Shown in pieces: positions 1 through 7,901 of a stretch of DNA of 33,169 nt. Numbering within the stretch: position 1 is the stretch's first letter; each line of letters begins with the position of its first letter. Source of the DNA: an uncultured Acetatifactor sp. (GTDB lineage Bacteria; Bacillota; Clostridia; Lachnospirales; Lachnospiraceae); the NCBI RefSeq assembly GCF_910585425.1, contig NZ_CAJUCP010000060.1, positions 1 through 33,169 of the forward strand. Reading direction: 5' to 3'. A model generated the notes under the pieces. The model saw only the letters and a program-made list of their open reading frames with translations. It made no database searches and was not told where the DNA came from. Position numbers and translations under genes: made by a program.

Positions 1-423
1 ATTTTTGGGGTTGATAATCCAGTATTCCCTCACCCCCGCATTGGCGTATAAATTCAGCTTGCGGATATAATCATGGCTGGAAGTGCTTGGTGAAACGATT
101 TCAACAACCCAGTCAGGCGCACCTGTACATCCCCGATCCGTAAGCTTATCGACATTACATATCACACTGATATCCGGTTCCACAATCGTTGTTTTATCCT
201 GATACAGTTTTACGGCAAAAGGTGCCGGATATACCTCACAGGAACCTTTTCTTGCTTTCATGTAGTCCCGTATGGTGCCCGACAATTCCATCAAAATCTT
301 TTGATGAATCCGGCTGGGCGCAGCCATGTAATAGAACTGTCCATCAATCAGCTCTGCCCGTACTTCCTCCGGAAGATTATAATAATCCTCTTCCGTATAC
401 CCCTTTGCCCATGCCGGCTCCAT
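1..423 (-). CDS. Uma2 family (DUF820) putative endonuclease, C-terminus cut by window edge
   Basis: The reverse strand reads 141 codons without a stop to the window edge, beginning MEPAWAKGYTEEDYYNLP. The pattern matches the Uma2 family, which has a PD-(D/E)XK-like nuclease fold: an early RAELIDGQFYYMAAPS block, then IVEPDISVIC, VVEIVSPSTSSHDYIRKLNLY and REYWIINP. The EPD acid, the E of VEIVSPS and the following lysine are the expected active-site residues. Family members usually have about 180-190 residues, so about 45 are missing. The start at 423 has an AGGAG site 6 nt upstream. An in-frame ATG at 483 (20 codons longer) also follows a GGAGG, so the start is not certain. The stretch is visibly less GC-rich than its neighbours, which would fit transfer. 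The biological role of Uma2 proteins is poorly known; many occur in multicopy in cyanobacteria and Firmicutes. Confidence 0.85.
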   Translation of the reverse strand, partial: MEPAWAKGYTEEDYYNLPEEVRAELIDGQFYYMAAPSRIHQKILMELSGTIRDYMKARKGSCEVYPAPFAVKLYQDKTTIVEPDISVICNVDKLTDRGCTGAPDWVVEIVSPSTSSHDYIRKLNLYANAGVREYWIINPKN

Positions 424-505
424 ACAACACTCCTTTCCCCGCATTAGCCTACAGCTCTCTAAAACGGCCCTGGCTTTTACCATAAAACCTCCGTCCCTGC
501 CCGGC

Positions 506-1708
506 CTACCGGTTCGCCATCAGCTTCACCATAGCCTGGTTCAGTCCGTCTACCGTGAGCTTGTACATGGGGAACAGCTCCTTCACCGCGGTCTCCGCCT
601 CCCGCCAGGGAGCCCGCCCCGGAGCCATTTTCGGGTTCAGCCACACGATTTTCTTATATTTCTTCTTCATCAGCCGCAGCCATTCATAGCCCGACAGCCC
701 CCCGTTGGGCCCCCTGTAATTGCCCGTGTCGGAATACAGCTCCTCCGGCGCCATGGCCGCGTCCCCGACGATTATGACCTTGTAGTCACTGTCCACGTTC
801 CGGAACATCCACTCCGTGTCCACCCAGTCCCCGTTCTCGCACTCCGGGGTCTTGTACACCTTGCTGTAGATGCAGTTGTGGAAATAATAAGTCTTCACAT
901 CCTTGTAGTGATTGGACTTATGGATGGCCTGGAACAGGTCGTTCAGCAGGCTGCTGAAGGGAATCATGGTGCCTCCGGAATCCATCAGGAGCAGGAGCTT
1001 CACCGCGTTCTTCCTGGGCTTCTGCATGACGATCTGCAGGCAGCCGCCGTTGTTGCAGGTCTTGTCCACGGTGCCATTGATGTCAAGCTCCGTCTCCGGG
1101 ATGTCCAGCCTGCTGGAGAACTGCCGGAGCTTCCGGAACGCCATCTGGAACTGCCTGTTGTCCAGGACTCTGTCGTCCCGGAAATCCCGGTATTTCCTGG
1201 CTCCCACCACCGCAAAGGCAGACTGGTAGCCGGTCTTGCCGCCCACCCGGACGCCGCCCACGTTGCCGCCGGTATTGCCGAAGGAGGTCTTGCCCATGGT
1301 GCCGATCCAAAAGCTGCCGCCATTGTGCTCGCTGTCCTGATCCTTCAGGCGCTGCCGGAACTTCTCCTCCACGTCCTCCTTGTCGATCTGGAGATCCTCC
1401 ATCTTGTTCATATGGTCTCTGGCCTCCTCGTGAGCCAGCTCCATCATGTCGGACTTGTCCAGCCAGCGCAGCATCTCCTTGCCCACCTCGGTCTCCCTCT
1501 GGGCAGCCTTGAAGCACTCCTCGAAGGCCATGTCGAACTTGTCGAAATCCGTCTCGCTCTTCACCAGGATCATCCGGGCCGTGTAATAGAACTGGGTCAG
1601 GGAGCTGCCGCAGAGCCCCTTGTCCAGCGCCTCCTGAAAGGTCAGCCACTCCCCCAGGGTCACACGCAGCCCCTTCTCCCTCAGTGTCTCAAAAAATTTT
1701 ATGAACAT
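506..1708 (-). CDS. VWA domain (CoxE-like) protein, partner of MoxR ATPase
   Basis: This 400-residue protein has an N-terminal helical region (about 1-230, rich in acidic and basic residues) and a C-terminal von Willebrand A-like domain from about 235 to 390. The metal-site motif is LLLLMDSGGTM, with D243. This is a variant of DxSxS in which the middle Ser is Gly, as is common in CoxE-like proteins. No signal peptide or membrane segment is visible, so it should be cytosolic. In known systems such proteins work with a MoxR AAA+ ATPase to remodel or insert cofactors into a client. The MoxR gene lies upstream on the same strand (2742-3560), but a methyltransferase sits between them. A Shine-Dalgarno AGAGGATGG precedes the start. 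The client is unknown. The family call is confident and the function is inferred. Confidence 0.85.
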   Translation of the reverse strand: MFIKFFETLREKGLRVTLGEWLTFQEALDKGLCGSSLTQFYYTARMILVKSETDFDKFDMAFEECFKAAQRETEVGKEMLRWLDKSDMMELAHEEARDHMNKMEDLQIDKEDVEEKFRQRLKDQDSEHNGGSFWIGTMGKTSFGNTGGNVGGVRVGGKTGYQSAFAVVGARKYRDFRDDRVLDNRQFQMAFRKLRQFSSRLDIPETELDINGTVDKTCNNGGCLQIVMQKPRKNAVKLLLLMDSGGTMIPFSSLLNDLFQAIHKSNHYKDVKTYYFHNCIYSKVYKTPECENGDWVDTEWMFRNVDSDYKVIIVGDAAMAPEELYSDTGNYRGPNGGLSGYEWLRLMKKKYKKIVWLNPKMAPGRAPWREAETAVKELFPMYKLTVDGLNQAMVKLMANR

Positions 1709-1770
1709 ATTCCATCCTCTTCCAGACTCTCCGGAGTCACTTCACTTGATACCTGTGCCGCTTAGTTCTG

Positions 1771-1902
1771 CTATCGGCGCTCCTTTTTCCCGGCCTCTTC
1801 CGGCCTTTGCTTCTCAACGTCCCGATTTTTCCGTTTCTCTCCTATCTTCCGCGCCATCTTATGGCACCACTCCAGGAACATCTGATTCGCTATCTGCCCC
1901 AT
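1771..1902 (-). CDS. possible 43-residue basic ORF between methyltransferase and VWA gene
   Basis: The 213-bp gap between the methyltransferase stop and the VWA start contains an ATG-started ORF beginning MGQIANQMFLEWCHKMARK and ending EAGKKERR. It is strongly basic, with many Lys, Arg and Glu. A GGAAGGA stretch lies 8 nt upstream of the ATG. The frame is also open upstream into the end of the methyltransferase gene. I recognise no family. It could be a real small protein, the tail of a decayed gene left by insertion of the methyltransferase, or chance. It is too short for codon statistics by eye. Confidence 0.3.
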   Translation of the reverse strand: MGQIANQMFLEWCHKMARKIGEKRKNRDVEKQRPEEAGKKERR

Positions 1903-1921
1903 CGCCACATCCTTCCTGCCG

Positions 1922-2686
1922 TCATCGGCTCTTGATCGCCCGCGTCATGAAATGCAGTTCCGTGATATCCTCCATCTGGCATTCCACATATCCATTGATC
2001 ACAAACCCGCACGCAATCAGGCCGCCCAGGTACTCTTCCATGGAATGCCCATACTCGATCCAGTCAGAATCGTCATGCTCCCTGGAGCAAAAAGGCATTC
2101 TGTGCACGGCCTTATAGTATCCGCCATCCTCATCCTCCACATAGTCGCACACATAATTGATCGGACTGGGAGCCATCATGAGTAAGGCGCCGCCTTCCGC
2201 CAGGACGCGGTAGCATTCCTTGAACACCACGCTGAGCCTGGGAATGTACATTAAGGACGGCGGATTCAGGATATAGTCAAAACTGCAGTCCCCAAACATG
2301 GATAAATCACACATATTGCCTTTTACGATTTCAATCCGCAGATTTTCCCTCTCCGCAATCTCTCTGTCCTTATCCAGCATTTTGTCCGAAATATCGATAA
2401 CCGTCACTTCCGCACCCGCGCATGCCAGCAATGGCGCCTGCAATCCCCCGGCGCCAGCCAGGCAGAGGACTCTTTTTCCTTTGACATCCTTCAGCCACTC
2501 TTCCGGGACATCCCTGTCGAAGAACCGTAATCCCAGCTTCCCTTCCCTCGCCGCCTGCAGCTGTTCTTTGGAAGCGCACGCGCTCCAATCCACGCTGTTC
2601 GCCACAAGGTCGTCTATATTTTTTTCTACCTGCTCAAAAACAGCCTGTTCAGAACCGAAAATAGCCTGTCCCAAAATTTTTCCCAT
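1922..2686 (-). CDS. class I SAM-dependent methyltransferase
   Basis: The protein is 254 residues from the ATG at 2686. The Rossmann-like methyltransferase core is clear: glycine-rich motif I at about residues 73-81 (VLCLAGAGG), an acidic strand end VTVIDISDKML for ribose binding, KGNMCDLSMFGDCSFDYILNPPS as motif IV-like, and YRVLAEGGALLMMAPSP, as in the Methyltransf_11/UbiE-like group. The substrate cannot be told. The longest frame begins with GTG at 2710 but lacks a ribosome site. The ATG at 2686 has a weak AGGG just upstream, so the start is uncertain. It sits between the MoxR and VWA genes, which are normally adjacent partners. Its base composition is more AT-rich than theirs, suggesting later insertion into the operon. 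Confidence 0.8.
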   Translation of the reverse strand: MGKILGQAIFGSEQAVFEQVEKNIDDLVANSVDWSACASKEQLQAAREGKLGLRFFDRDVPEEWLKDVKGKRVLCLAGAGGLQAPLLACAGAEVTVIDISDKMLDKDREIAERENLRIEIVKGNMCDLSMFGDCSFDYILNPPSLMYIPRLSVVFKECYRVLAEGGALLMMAPSPINYVCDYVEDEDGGYYKAVHRMPFCSREHDDSDWIEYGHSMEEYLGGLIACGFVINGYVECQMEDITELHFMTRAIKSR

Positions 2687-2741
2687 AATCCCTGTCACCA
2701 GCCTGTCCACTTGAAGGATTTCACAGCCCTCGGCAGCCCCC

Positions 2742-3560
2742 TTACAGATTCGGCTCCTGCCGCACCAGCTGCAGATCCTCGTCCTTCTTCACCACCACCC
2801 CCACGAAAGGCAGAGCCTTGCGGATGGTGTCCGCCGGAATCCCCCCGATCTGCAGGGCATTGATCCAGTCGATCAGCTCGGAAGTGCTGGGCTTCTTCCT
2901 GATGTCCCGGATGGCGCGGATATTGTAGAACACCTCCATGGCATTCTTCAGCAGATTCTCCTCCACGTCCGGATAATGCACCCGCACGATCTCCTCCATC
3001 AGCTCCCTGTCCGGGAAATCGATGTAATGGAAGATGCAGCGGCGCAGGAACGCGTCCGGCAGCTCCTTCTCCGCGTTGGAGGTGATGATCACGATGGGGC
3101 GCTGCTTGGCTTTCACTGTCCGCTTGGTCTCATTGATGTAGAACTCCATCTGATCCAACTCCCACAGCAAATCGTTGGGGAACTCCAGATCCGCCTTGTC
3201 GATCTCGTCGATCAGGAGCACCACCTGCTCCTCGCTGTCAAAAGCCTCCCCCAGCTTGCCCAGCTTGATGTAATGGGCGATGTCGTCCACGCCCTCCTCG
3301 CCGAACTGCCCGTCATAGAGCCGCTGGATGGTGTCATACACGTACAGCCCCTCCTGGGCCTTGGTGGTGGACTTGATGTTCCATATGATCAGCCGCTTCC
3401 CCAGAGCCTTCGCCACGGCCTCCGCCAGCATGGTCTTGCCCGTGCCCGGCTCCCCCTTGATCAAAAGAGGCTTCTTCAGCGCAATCGCGATATTCACGCT
3501 GGCCATCAGCTCCTCGCTGGCCACATATTCCCCGGTTCCCTGAAATCCCTGTCTCTCCAT
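2742..3560 (-). CDS. MoxR family AAA+ ATPase
   Basis: The 272-residue product carries Walker A GEPGTGKT at 36-43, Walker B VVLLIDEIDKAD near 114-122 and a sensor-1 region IVIITSNAEKELPDAFLRRC, all typical of MoxR ATPases. MoxR proteins are ring-forming chaperones that act with VWA proteins; the likely partner is the VWA gene at 506-1708. The frame is open up to 3695, but the family normally begins with the MERQGFQGTGEYVAS-like segment. The ATG at 3695 has no ribosome site and overlaps the -10 of a candidate promoter, so I chose 3560, which follows GGAAGGG at a rather long 12-nt spacing. The gene is divergent from metF. Confidence 0.87.
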   Translation of the reverse strand: MERQGFQGTGEYVASEELMASVNIAIALKKPLLIKGEPGTGKTMLAEAVAKALGKRLIIWNIKSTTKAQEGLYVYDTIQRLYDGQFGEEGVDDIAHYIKLGKLGEAFDSEEQVVLLIDEIDKADLEFPNDLLWELDQMEFYINETKRTVKAKQRPIVIITSNAEKELPDAFLRRCIFHYIDFPDRELMEEIVRVHYPDVEENLLKNAMEVFYNIRAIRDIRKKPSTSELIDWINALQIGGIPADTIRKALPFVGVVVKKDEDLQLVRQEPNL

Positions 3561-3674
3561 AGCGCTACATGTCCCTTCCGCTGCCATCCACGGTCCGGAT
3601 CCGCCCCGGCCGAACCGCATCCACGCAATTTCCGCCAAAGCCTGTCCGCCCTGTAAATCGCAACCACCTTTCCC

Positions 3675-3703
3675 TTGAATTTCATTCTCTTTCATGTTAC
3701 GAT
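3675..3703 (+). promoter_or_regulatory. candidate sigma-A promoter for metF
   Basis: TTGAAT at 3675-3680 and TACGAT at 3698-3703 are separated by 17 nt. Transcription would start near 3710, leaving a leader of about 50 nt. That is too short for an S-box or other large riboswitch. Confidence 0.5.
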
Positions 3704-3722
3704 ATTCTTAATGCAAAATCAA
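3694..3722 (-). promoter_or_regulatory. candidate promoter for the MoxR operon
   Basis: Read on the minus strand, TTGATT and TAACAT are separated by exactly 17 nt, each matching 4 of 6 consensus bases. The site would give a leader of roughly 125 nt to the chosen MoxR start. It overlaps the metF promoter on the other strand. The match is moderate. Confidence 0.4.
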
Positions 3723-3761
3723 GCAGAAATCATGAAACAAAGGAAAATAAGGTGATATAAA

Positions 3762-4619
3762 ATGTTACAGAACATGTTCGAGCACAAGCCCACCCTTTCT
3801 TTCGAAGTCTTCCCCCCTAAGAAGGACGGGGATTTTGAATCCGCTTTTCAGGTGATGGACGCGCTGGGGAAGCTGTCCCCGGATTTCATCAGCGTTACCT
3901 ATGGGGCCGGCGGGAGCCGCGCCGGCAAGACCGTGGAAATCGCTTCCTATATCCAGAATACCCTGGGGATAGACGCGGTGGCCCATATGACCTGCGTAGG
4001 CAGCAGAAAGGAGGATCTGCTCCGGATCGCGGGGGAGCTTAAGCGCCACAACATAAGCCACTGCCTGGCCCTGCGGGGCGACCGCCCCAAGGATATGAGC
4101 GATGAGCAGTTCGCCTCCCGGGACTTCGCCCATGCCAACGACATGATGGATTTCCTGCGGGAGCATACGGACCTGCATATGGCGGGGGCCTGCTATCCGG
4201 AGAAGCATTTCGAGAGCTTCAGCATGGAGTCCGACCTGAACCATCTCAAGAGGAAGCAGGAGGCGGGAGCGGAATTCTTCATCAGCCAGCTATTCTTCGA
4301 CAATGACTACTACTATTCCTTCCTGGAGAAGGCGGAGAAGAAAGGCATCACCGTCCCTTTCTGCGCGGGCATCATGCCCATCACCTCCGCCGGACAGTTA
4401 GGCACCACCGTCACCCTCTCCGGCTCCAGCATCCCCAAAGCCCTGGCCAATCTGATAGCCGCTTACGGGGACAATAAGGAGGACATGCGCAAGGCCGGCA
4501 TCGACTATGCCATCCGCCAGATCCGCGACCTTCAGGAGAACGGCGTGAACGACATCCATATCTACGCCATGAACAAGCCCAAGACGACGGCGGAAATCGT
4601 TGCGGCGATTTATAGATGA
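3762..4619 (+). CDS. metF: 5,10-methylenetetrahydrofolate reductase
   Basis: This 285-residue protein has the length and motifs of bacterial MetF, the FAD enzyme that reduces 5,10-methylene-THF to 5-methyl-THF for methionine synthesis (and for the Wood-Ljungdahl pathway in acetogens). LSFEVFPPKK near the N-terminus holds the catalytic Glu (E15). SVTYGAGGSRAGKT, AHMTCVGSRK, LALRGDRP, AGACYPEKH and FFISQLFFDNDYYYSF follow in the usual order. It starts at ATG 3762 with AAGGTGAT upstream. It is a single gene between its own promoter and the kinase promoter downstream. No MetV-type partner or methionine synthase is present here, so which pathway it serves cannot be decided. Confidence 0.95.
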   Translation: MLQNMFEHKPTLSFEVFPPKKDGDFESAFQVMDALGKLSPDFISVTYGAGGSRAGKTVEIASYIQNTLGIDAVAHMTCVGSRKEDLLRIAGELKRHNISHCLALRGDRPKDMSDEQFASRDFAHANDMMDFLREHTDLHMAGACYPEKHFESFSMESDLNHLKRKQEAGAEFFISQLFFDNDYYYSFLEKAEKKGITVPFCAGIMPITSAGQLGTTVTLSGSSIPKALANLIAAYGDNKEDMRKAGIDYAIRQIRDLQENGVNDIHIYAMNKPKTTAEIVAAIYR

Positions 4620-4641
4620 CGGCACAGCGCACAAAATCCGG

Positions 4642-4670
4642 TTGCCACGCCGGACAAACAATGATATAAT
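4642..4670 (+). promoter_or_regulatory. strong sigma-A promoter for the hybrid kinase gene
   Basis: TTGCCA at 4642-4647 and a perfect TATAAT at 4665-4670 are separated by 17 nt, with TGA directly before the -10 (extended -10). The leader would be about 55 nt and ends in an AGGAGG ribosome site. Confidence 0.75.
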
Positions 4671-4730
4671 AGAAGAAGCGACCCTGAAACAGGCAGCGGA
4701 AAAAGGAACGAACACAAGGAGGAAACGAAT

Positions 4731-7700
4731 ATGTACCATTGTCATATTCATTTCTATTTAGCCGGATTACAGGACAGCCTTTTTGACATCGTAAAAAAGA
4801 CGGCCCCTTTTGACCATTTCACACATACATTCATGGAAAGCGACAGCCCGCAGGAAGAACTGGCTGCCAAAGCCGATGTGATCATCGCGGACATACAGGC
4901 TATGGATACGGAGGAAGCCCTTCGGACGCTCCTTTCCGGCAAGCGCCGGGACGCTGAGCTGATCCTGCTGGCGGACAGCAGCCAGATTGCAGCGCTGGCC
5001 CCTGATTTTCCCCATATCAGCGATATCTGGAAGCTTCCCATGTCAGAGGAGGAATTCACCTTCCGCTTCCTGAGATGGCAGCTTGGCAACAAGGCGGACA
5101 AGGATTCATGGGAGACGCGCCATTTTCTGGAAGCCACCATCAATCATGTCCCCAATCTGATCTGGTACAAGAACCGGGAGGGAATCCACGAAAAAGTCAA
5201 CGACTGTTTCTGTCAGACCGTAAACAAGACAAAGCAGCAGGTAGAAGGTCGTGACCATTTCTACATATGGGACGTGGATCCCAACGATCCCGCCAACAAT
5301 GCCAACGACTGCATGGAATCCGACAATGAGGTGATGAACAGGGAGATTACCTGCGTCTCGGAGGAACTGGTGAAGACCGGCGAAGGGATGAAGCTGCTCA
5401 CCACCTATAAATCGCCCCTGTACGATCTGGACGGCAGCGTCATGGGCACGGTGGGCGTGGCGATCGACGTGACCCAGGAACGGGCCTATGAAAAGGAAGT
5501 CGTCAAGAAGAATCAGACCCTGGAGACCATTTTCACCACCCTGGAATGCGGCGTCATGTGCCACACCCTGGACGGTTCGCGCATCATCAGCGTCAACAAG
5601 TCGGCCCTGGACATCCTGGGCTTTGAATCCCAGGAGGAGATGGTGGCCGGCGGCTTCAACATGGTGGCCTCCTCTGTGGTGGATTCGGACAAAGAATATC
5701 TCCGGGATGCCATCCAGTCGCTGAAGAAGGAGGGCGACAGCATCGGCGTGGAATACCGCGTCCGGCACAAAACCGGCAAGATTCTGTATATCATGGGCAA
5801 TATCAAGCTCATAAGGGAAAACGGCAACCTGGCCTATCAGCGATTCCTGCTGGACTGCACGGCCCAGAAGCAGCGTGAGAACCAGGAGCGCCTGGAGAAT
5901 GAGAGAAGGCAGATGGAGCTGGTTCGCGCCCTGACGGTGGACTACAATCTCGTCTGCTTCTTTGACCTGGACACGGATGCCGGAAAGCTGCTCCAAATCA
6001 AGGACAAGGATGCCTCGCTCTTCGGCTCTGTGTTCAGCGGCAGCTTATCCTTCTCCGAAAGCATGGAGCTTTATATCCGGGAATTCGTCCATGAAGAGGA
6101 CCAGGATATGCTTCGGGAATTCCTTTCTCCCGAAAGCATGAAGGAAGGCCTGGTGCAACGGCAATTGTTCTATACGAATTACCGTTCTGTCCAGAACGGC
6201 GAAGTGAAATATTATCAGTTGAAGGTGGTGCGGGCAGGCGAGTGGAACACAAGCCACGGCATGGTCCTGGGGCTGCGCAGCGTGGACGAGGAGACCCGCA
6301 AGGAAATGGAGCAGAAGGAGCAGCTTGAGGACGCCCTCCTGCAGGCGAACCGGGCCAGCAAGGCCAAGAGCATCTTCCTCTCCAATATGTCCCACGATAT
6401 CCGCACCCCCATGAACGCCATCGTGGGCTTCACCGCCCTGGCCATGACCCATATAGGCCACAGGGATCAGGTGGAGGAATACCTGAAGAAGATCATGACC
6501 TCCGGCAACCATCTGCTGAGCCTGATTAACGATGTCCTGGACATGAGCCGCATAGAGAGCGGCAAGATGCATCTGGACGAGCAGGAATGCAGCCTGCCCG
6601 ACATCCTCCACGGGCTCCGCAATATCGTTCAGGCGGATATCCGGGCAAAGCAGCTGGAATTCTATATCGATGCGGTGGACGTGATCCACGAGGAAATCTA
6701 CTGCGACAAGCTGCGGCTGAACCAGGTGCTGCTGAACCTCCTGGGCAATTCCATCAAATATACCGGCCCCGGCGGCCTGGTCACCATGAGGATCCGTGAG
6801 ACTCCCATGGCGCCTGCCGGATACGCGAACTTCGATTTCGCCATCAAGGATACCGGCATCGGCATGAGCGAGGAATTCGTGAGGCGCATCTTCGAGCCCT
6901 TTGAGCGGGAGCGCAATTCCACCATCAGCAAGATACAGGGAACCGGGCTGGGAATGGCGATCACGAAGAACATCGTGGATATGATGAACGGCTCCATCCG
7001 GGTGAAGAGCGAGCAGGGCGTGGGCTCGGAATTCATAGTATCCCTCACCTTCCGGCTCCAGAATGCAAAAAAGGAAGTGCAGGACATTCCGGAGCTGAAG
7101 AACTGCAGGGCGCTGGTGGTGGACGACGACTTCAACACCTGCGACAGCGTATCCTATATGCTCCAGCAGATCGGCATGCGTGCCGAGTGGACCATGTCCG
7201 GAAAGGAAGCCGTGCTGCGCACCCATCAGGCCTCCATGCGGGGCGACGGGTACTCCGTCTATATCATCGATCTGCTGCTTCCGGATCTGAACGGCATTGA
7301 GATTACCCGCAGGATCCGGAAGGAAATGGGGGAGGACGTGCCCATCATCGTCCTGACGGCATACGACTGGGCGGACATCGAGGACGAGGCCCTGGAAGCC
7401 GGCGTCACGGCTTTCTGCAGCAAGCCGCTGTTCATGTCCGAGCTGCGAAGCTGTCTGCACTCCGCCATCCACACAGAGGAGAAGGAGGCCGCCGATGCCG
7501 CCAGGGACTCCTTCCGCCATCACAGGGGGCGCATCCTGCTGGCCGAGGACAATGAGCTGAATCAGGAAATCGCCACCGCCATCCTGGGCGAGGCAGGCTT
7601 CACCATCGATGTGGCGGAGAACGGCCAGCTTGCGGTGGATATGCTGCAGAAATCGGAACCGGGCTTCTACCAGCTGGTATTGATGGACGTGCAGATGCCC

Positions 7701-7901
7701 GTGATGAACGGCTATGAGGCCGCCACCCGCATCCGCCAGATGGAGGACAAGGCGCTCTCCTCCATCCCCATCCTGGCCATGACCGCCAACGCTTTCGAGG
7801 AGGATAAAAAAGAGGCCCTGAAATGCGGCATGAACGGCCACATTGCAAAGCCTATCGATGTGAACAGCCTGCTGGAGACACTGGACAGGATGCTGGACTA
7901 A
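4731..7901 (+). CDS. soluble hybrid sensor histidine kinase with two receiver domains
   Basis: The 1056-residue protein has no membrane segment. Residues 1 to about 125 look like a degenerate receiver (ADVIIADIQAMD where the acidic strand would be, and IWKLPMSEEEF like the receiver Lys-Pro motif). Two PAS-like domains follow at about 130-250 and 265-380, and a weaker one at about 395-530. The HisKA motif SNMSHDIRTPMNAIVG has phospho-accepting H555. The ATPase domain shows NLLGNSIKYT, DTGIGM and GTGLGMAI. Receiver 1 has D798-D800 and phosphoacceptor D847; receiver 2 has E939-D940 and D986 with a K-P pair near the end. No HPt domain is present, so a separate phosphotransfer protein or simple output control by the receivers is likely. 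An AGGAGG site lies 8 nt before the start. The signal is unknown. Its stop overlaps the convergent MATE stop by 3 bases. Confidence 0.93.
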   Translation: MYHCHIHFYLAGLQDSLFDIVKKTAPFDHFTHTFMESDSPQEELAAKADVIIADIQAMDTEEALRTLLSGKRRDAELILLADSSQIAALAPDFPHISDIWKLPMSEEEFTFRFLRWQLGNKADKDSWETRHFLEATINHVPNLIWYKNREGIHEKVNDCFCQTVNKTKQQVEGRDHFYIWDVDPNDPANNANDCMESDNEVMNREITCVSEELVKTGEGMKLLTTYKSPLYDLDGSVMGTVGVAIDVTQERAYEKEVVKKNQTLETIFTTLECGVMCHTLDGSRIISVNKSALDILGFESQEEMVAGGFNMVASSVVDSDKEYLRDAIQSLKKEGDSIGVEYRVRHKTGKILYIMGNIKLIRENGNLAYQRFLLDCTAQKQRENQERLENERRQMELVRALTVDYNLVCFFDLDTDAGKLLQIKDKDASLFGSVFSGSLSFSESMELYIREFVHEEDQDMLREFLSPESMKEGLVQRQLFYTNYRSVQNGEVKYYQLKVVRAGEWNTSHGMVLGLRSVDEETRKEMEQKEQLEDALLQANRASKAKSIFLSNMSHDIRTPMNAIVGFTALAMTHIGHRDQVEEYLKKIMTSGNHLLSLINDVLDMSRIESGKMHLDEQECSLPDILHGLRNIVQADIRAKQLEFYIDAVDVIHEEIYCDKLRLNQVLLNLLGNSIKYTGPGGLVTMRIRETPMAPAGYANFDFAIKDTGIGMSEEFVRRIFEPFERERNSTISKIQGTGLGMAITKNIVDMMNGSIRVKSEQGVGSEFIVSLTFRLQNAKKEVQDIPELKNCRALVVDDDFNTCDSVSYMLQQIGMRAEWTMSGKEAVLRTHQASMRGDGYSVYIIDLLLPDLNGIEITRRIRKEMGEDVPIIVLTAYDWADIEDEALEAGVTAFCSKPLFMSELRSCLHSAIHTEEKEAADAARDSFRHHRGRILLAEDNELNQEIATAILGEAGFTIDVAENGQLAVDMLQKSEPGFYQLVLMDVQMPVMNGYEAATRIRQMEDKALSSIPILAMTANAFEEDKKEALKCGMNGHIAKPIDVNSLLETLDRMLD

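Noticed and set aside
189..485. 98-codon plus-strand frame antisense to the Uma2 gene
   Set aside because: The opposite strand holds a clear Uma2 family protein with conserved acidic residues; this frame is Pro/Ser-rich and has no motif.
3704..3761. S-box or other methionine riboswitch upstream of metF
   Set aside because: The predicted leader is only about 50 nt and shows no terminator hairpin or conserved riboswitch core.
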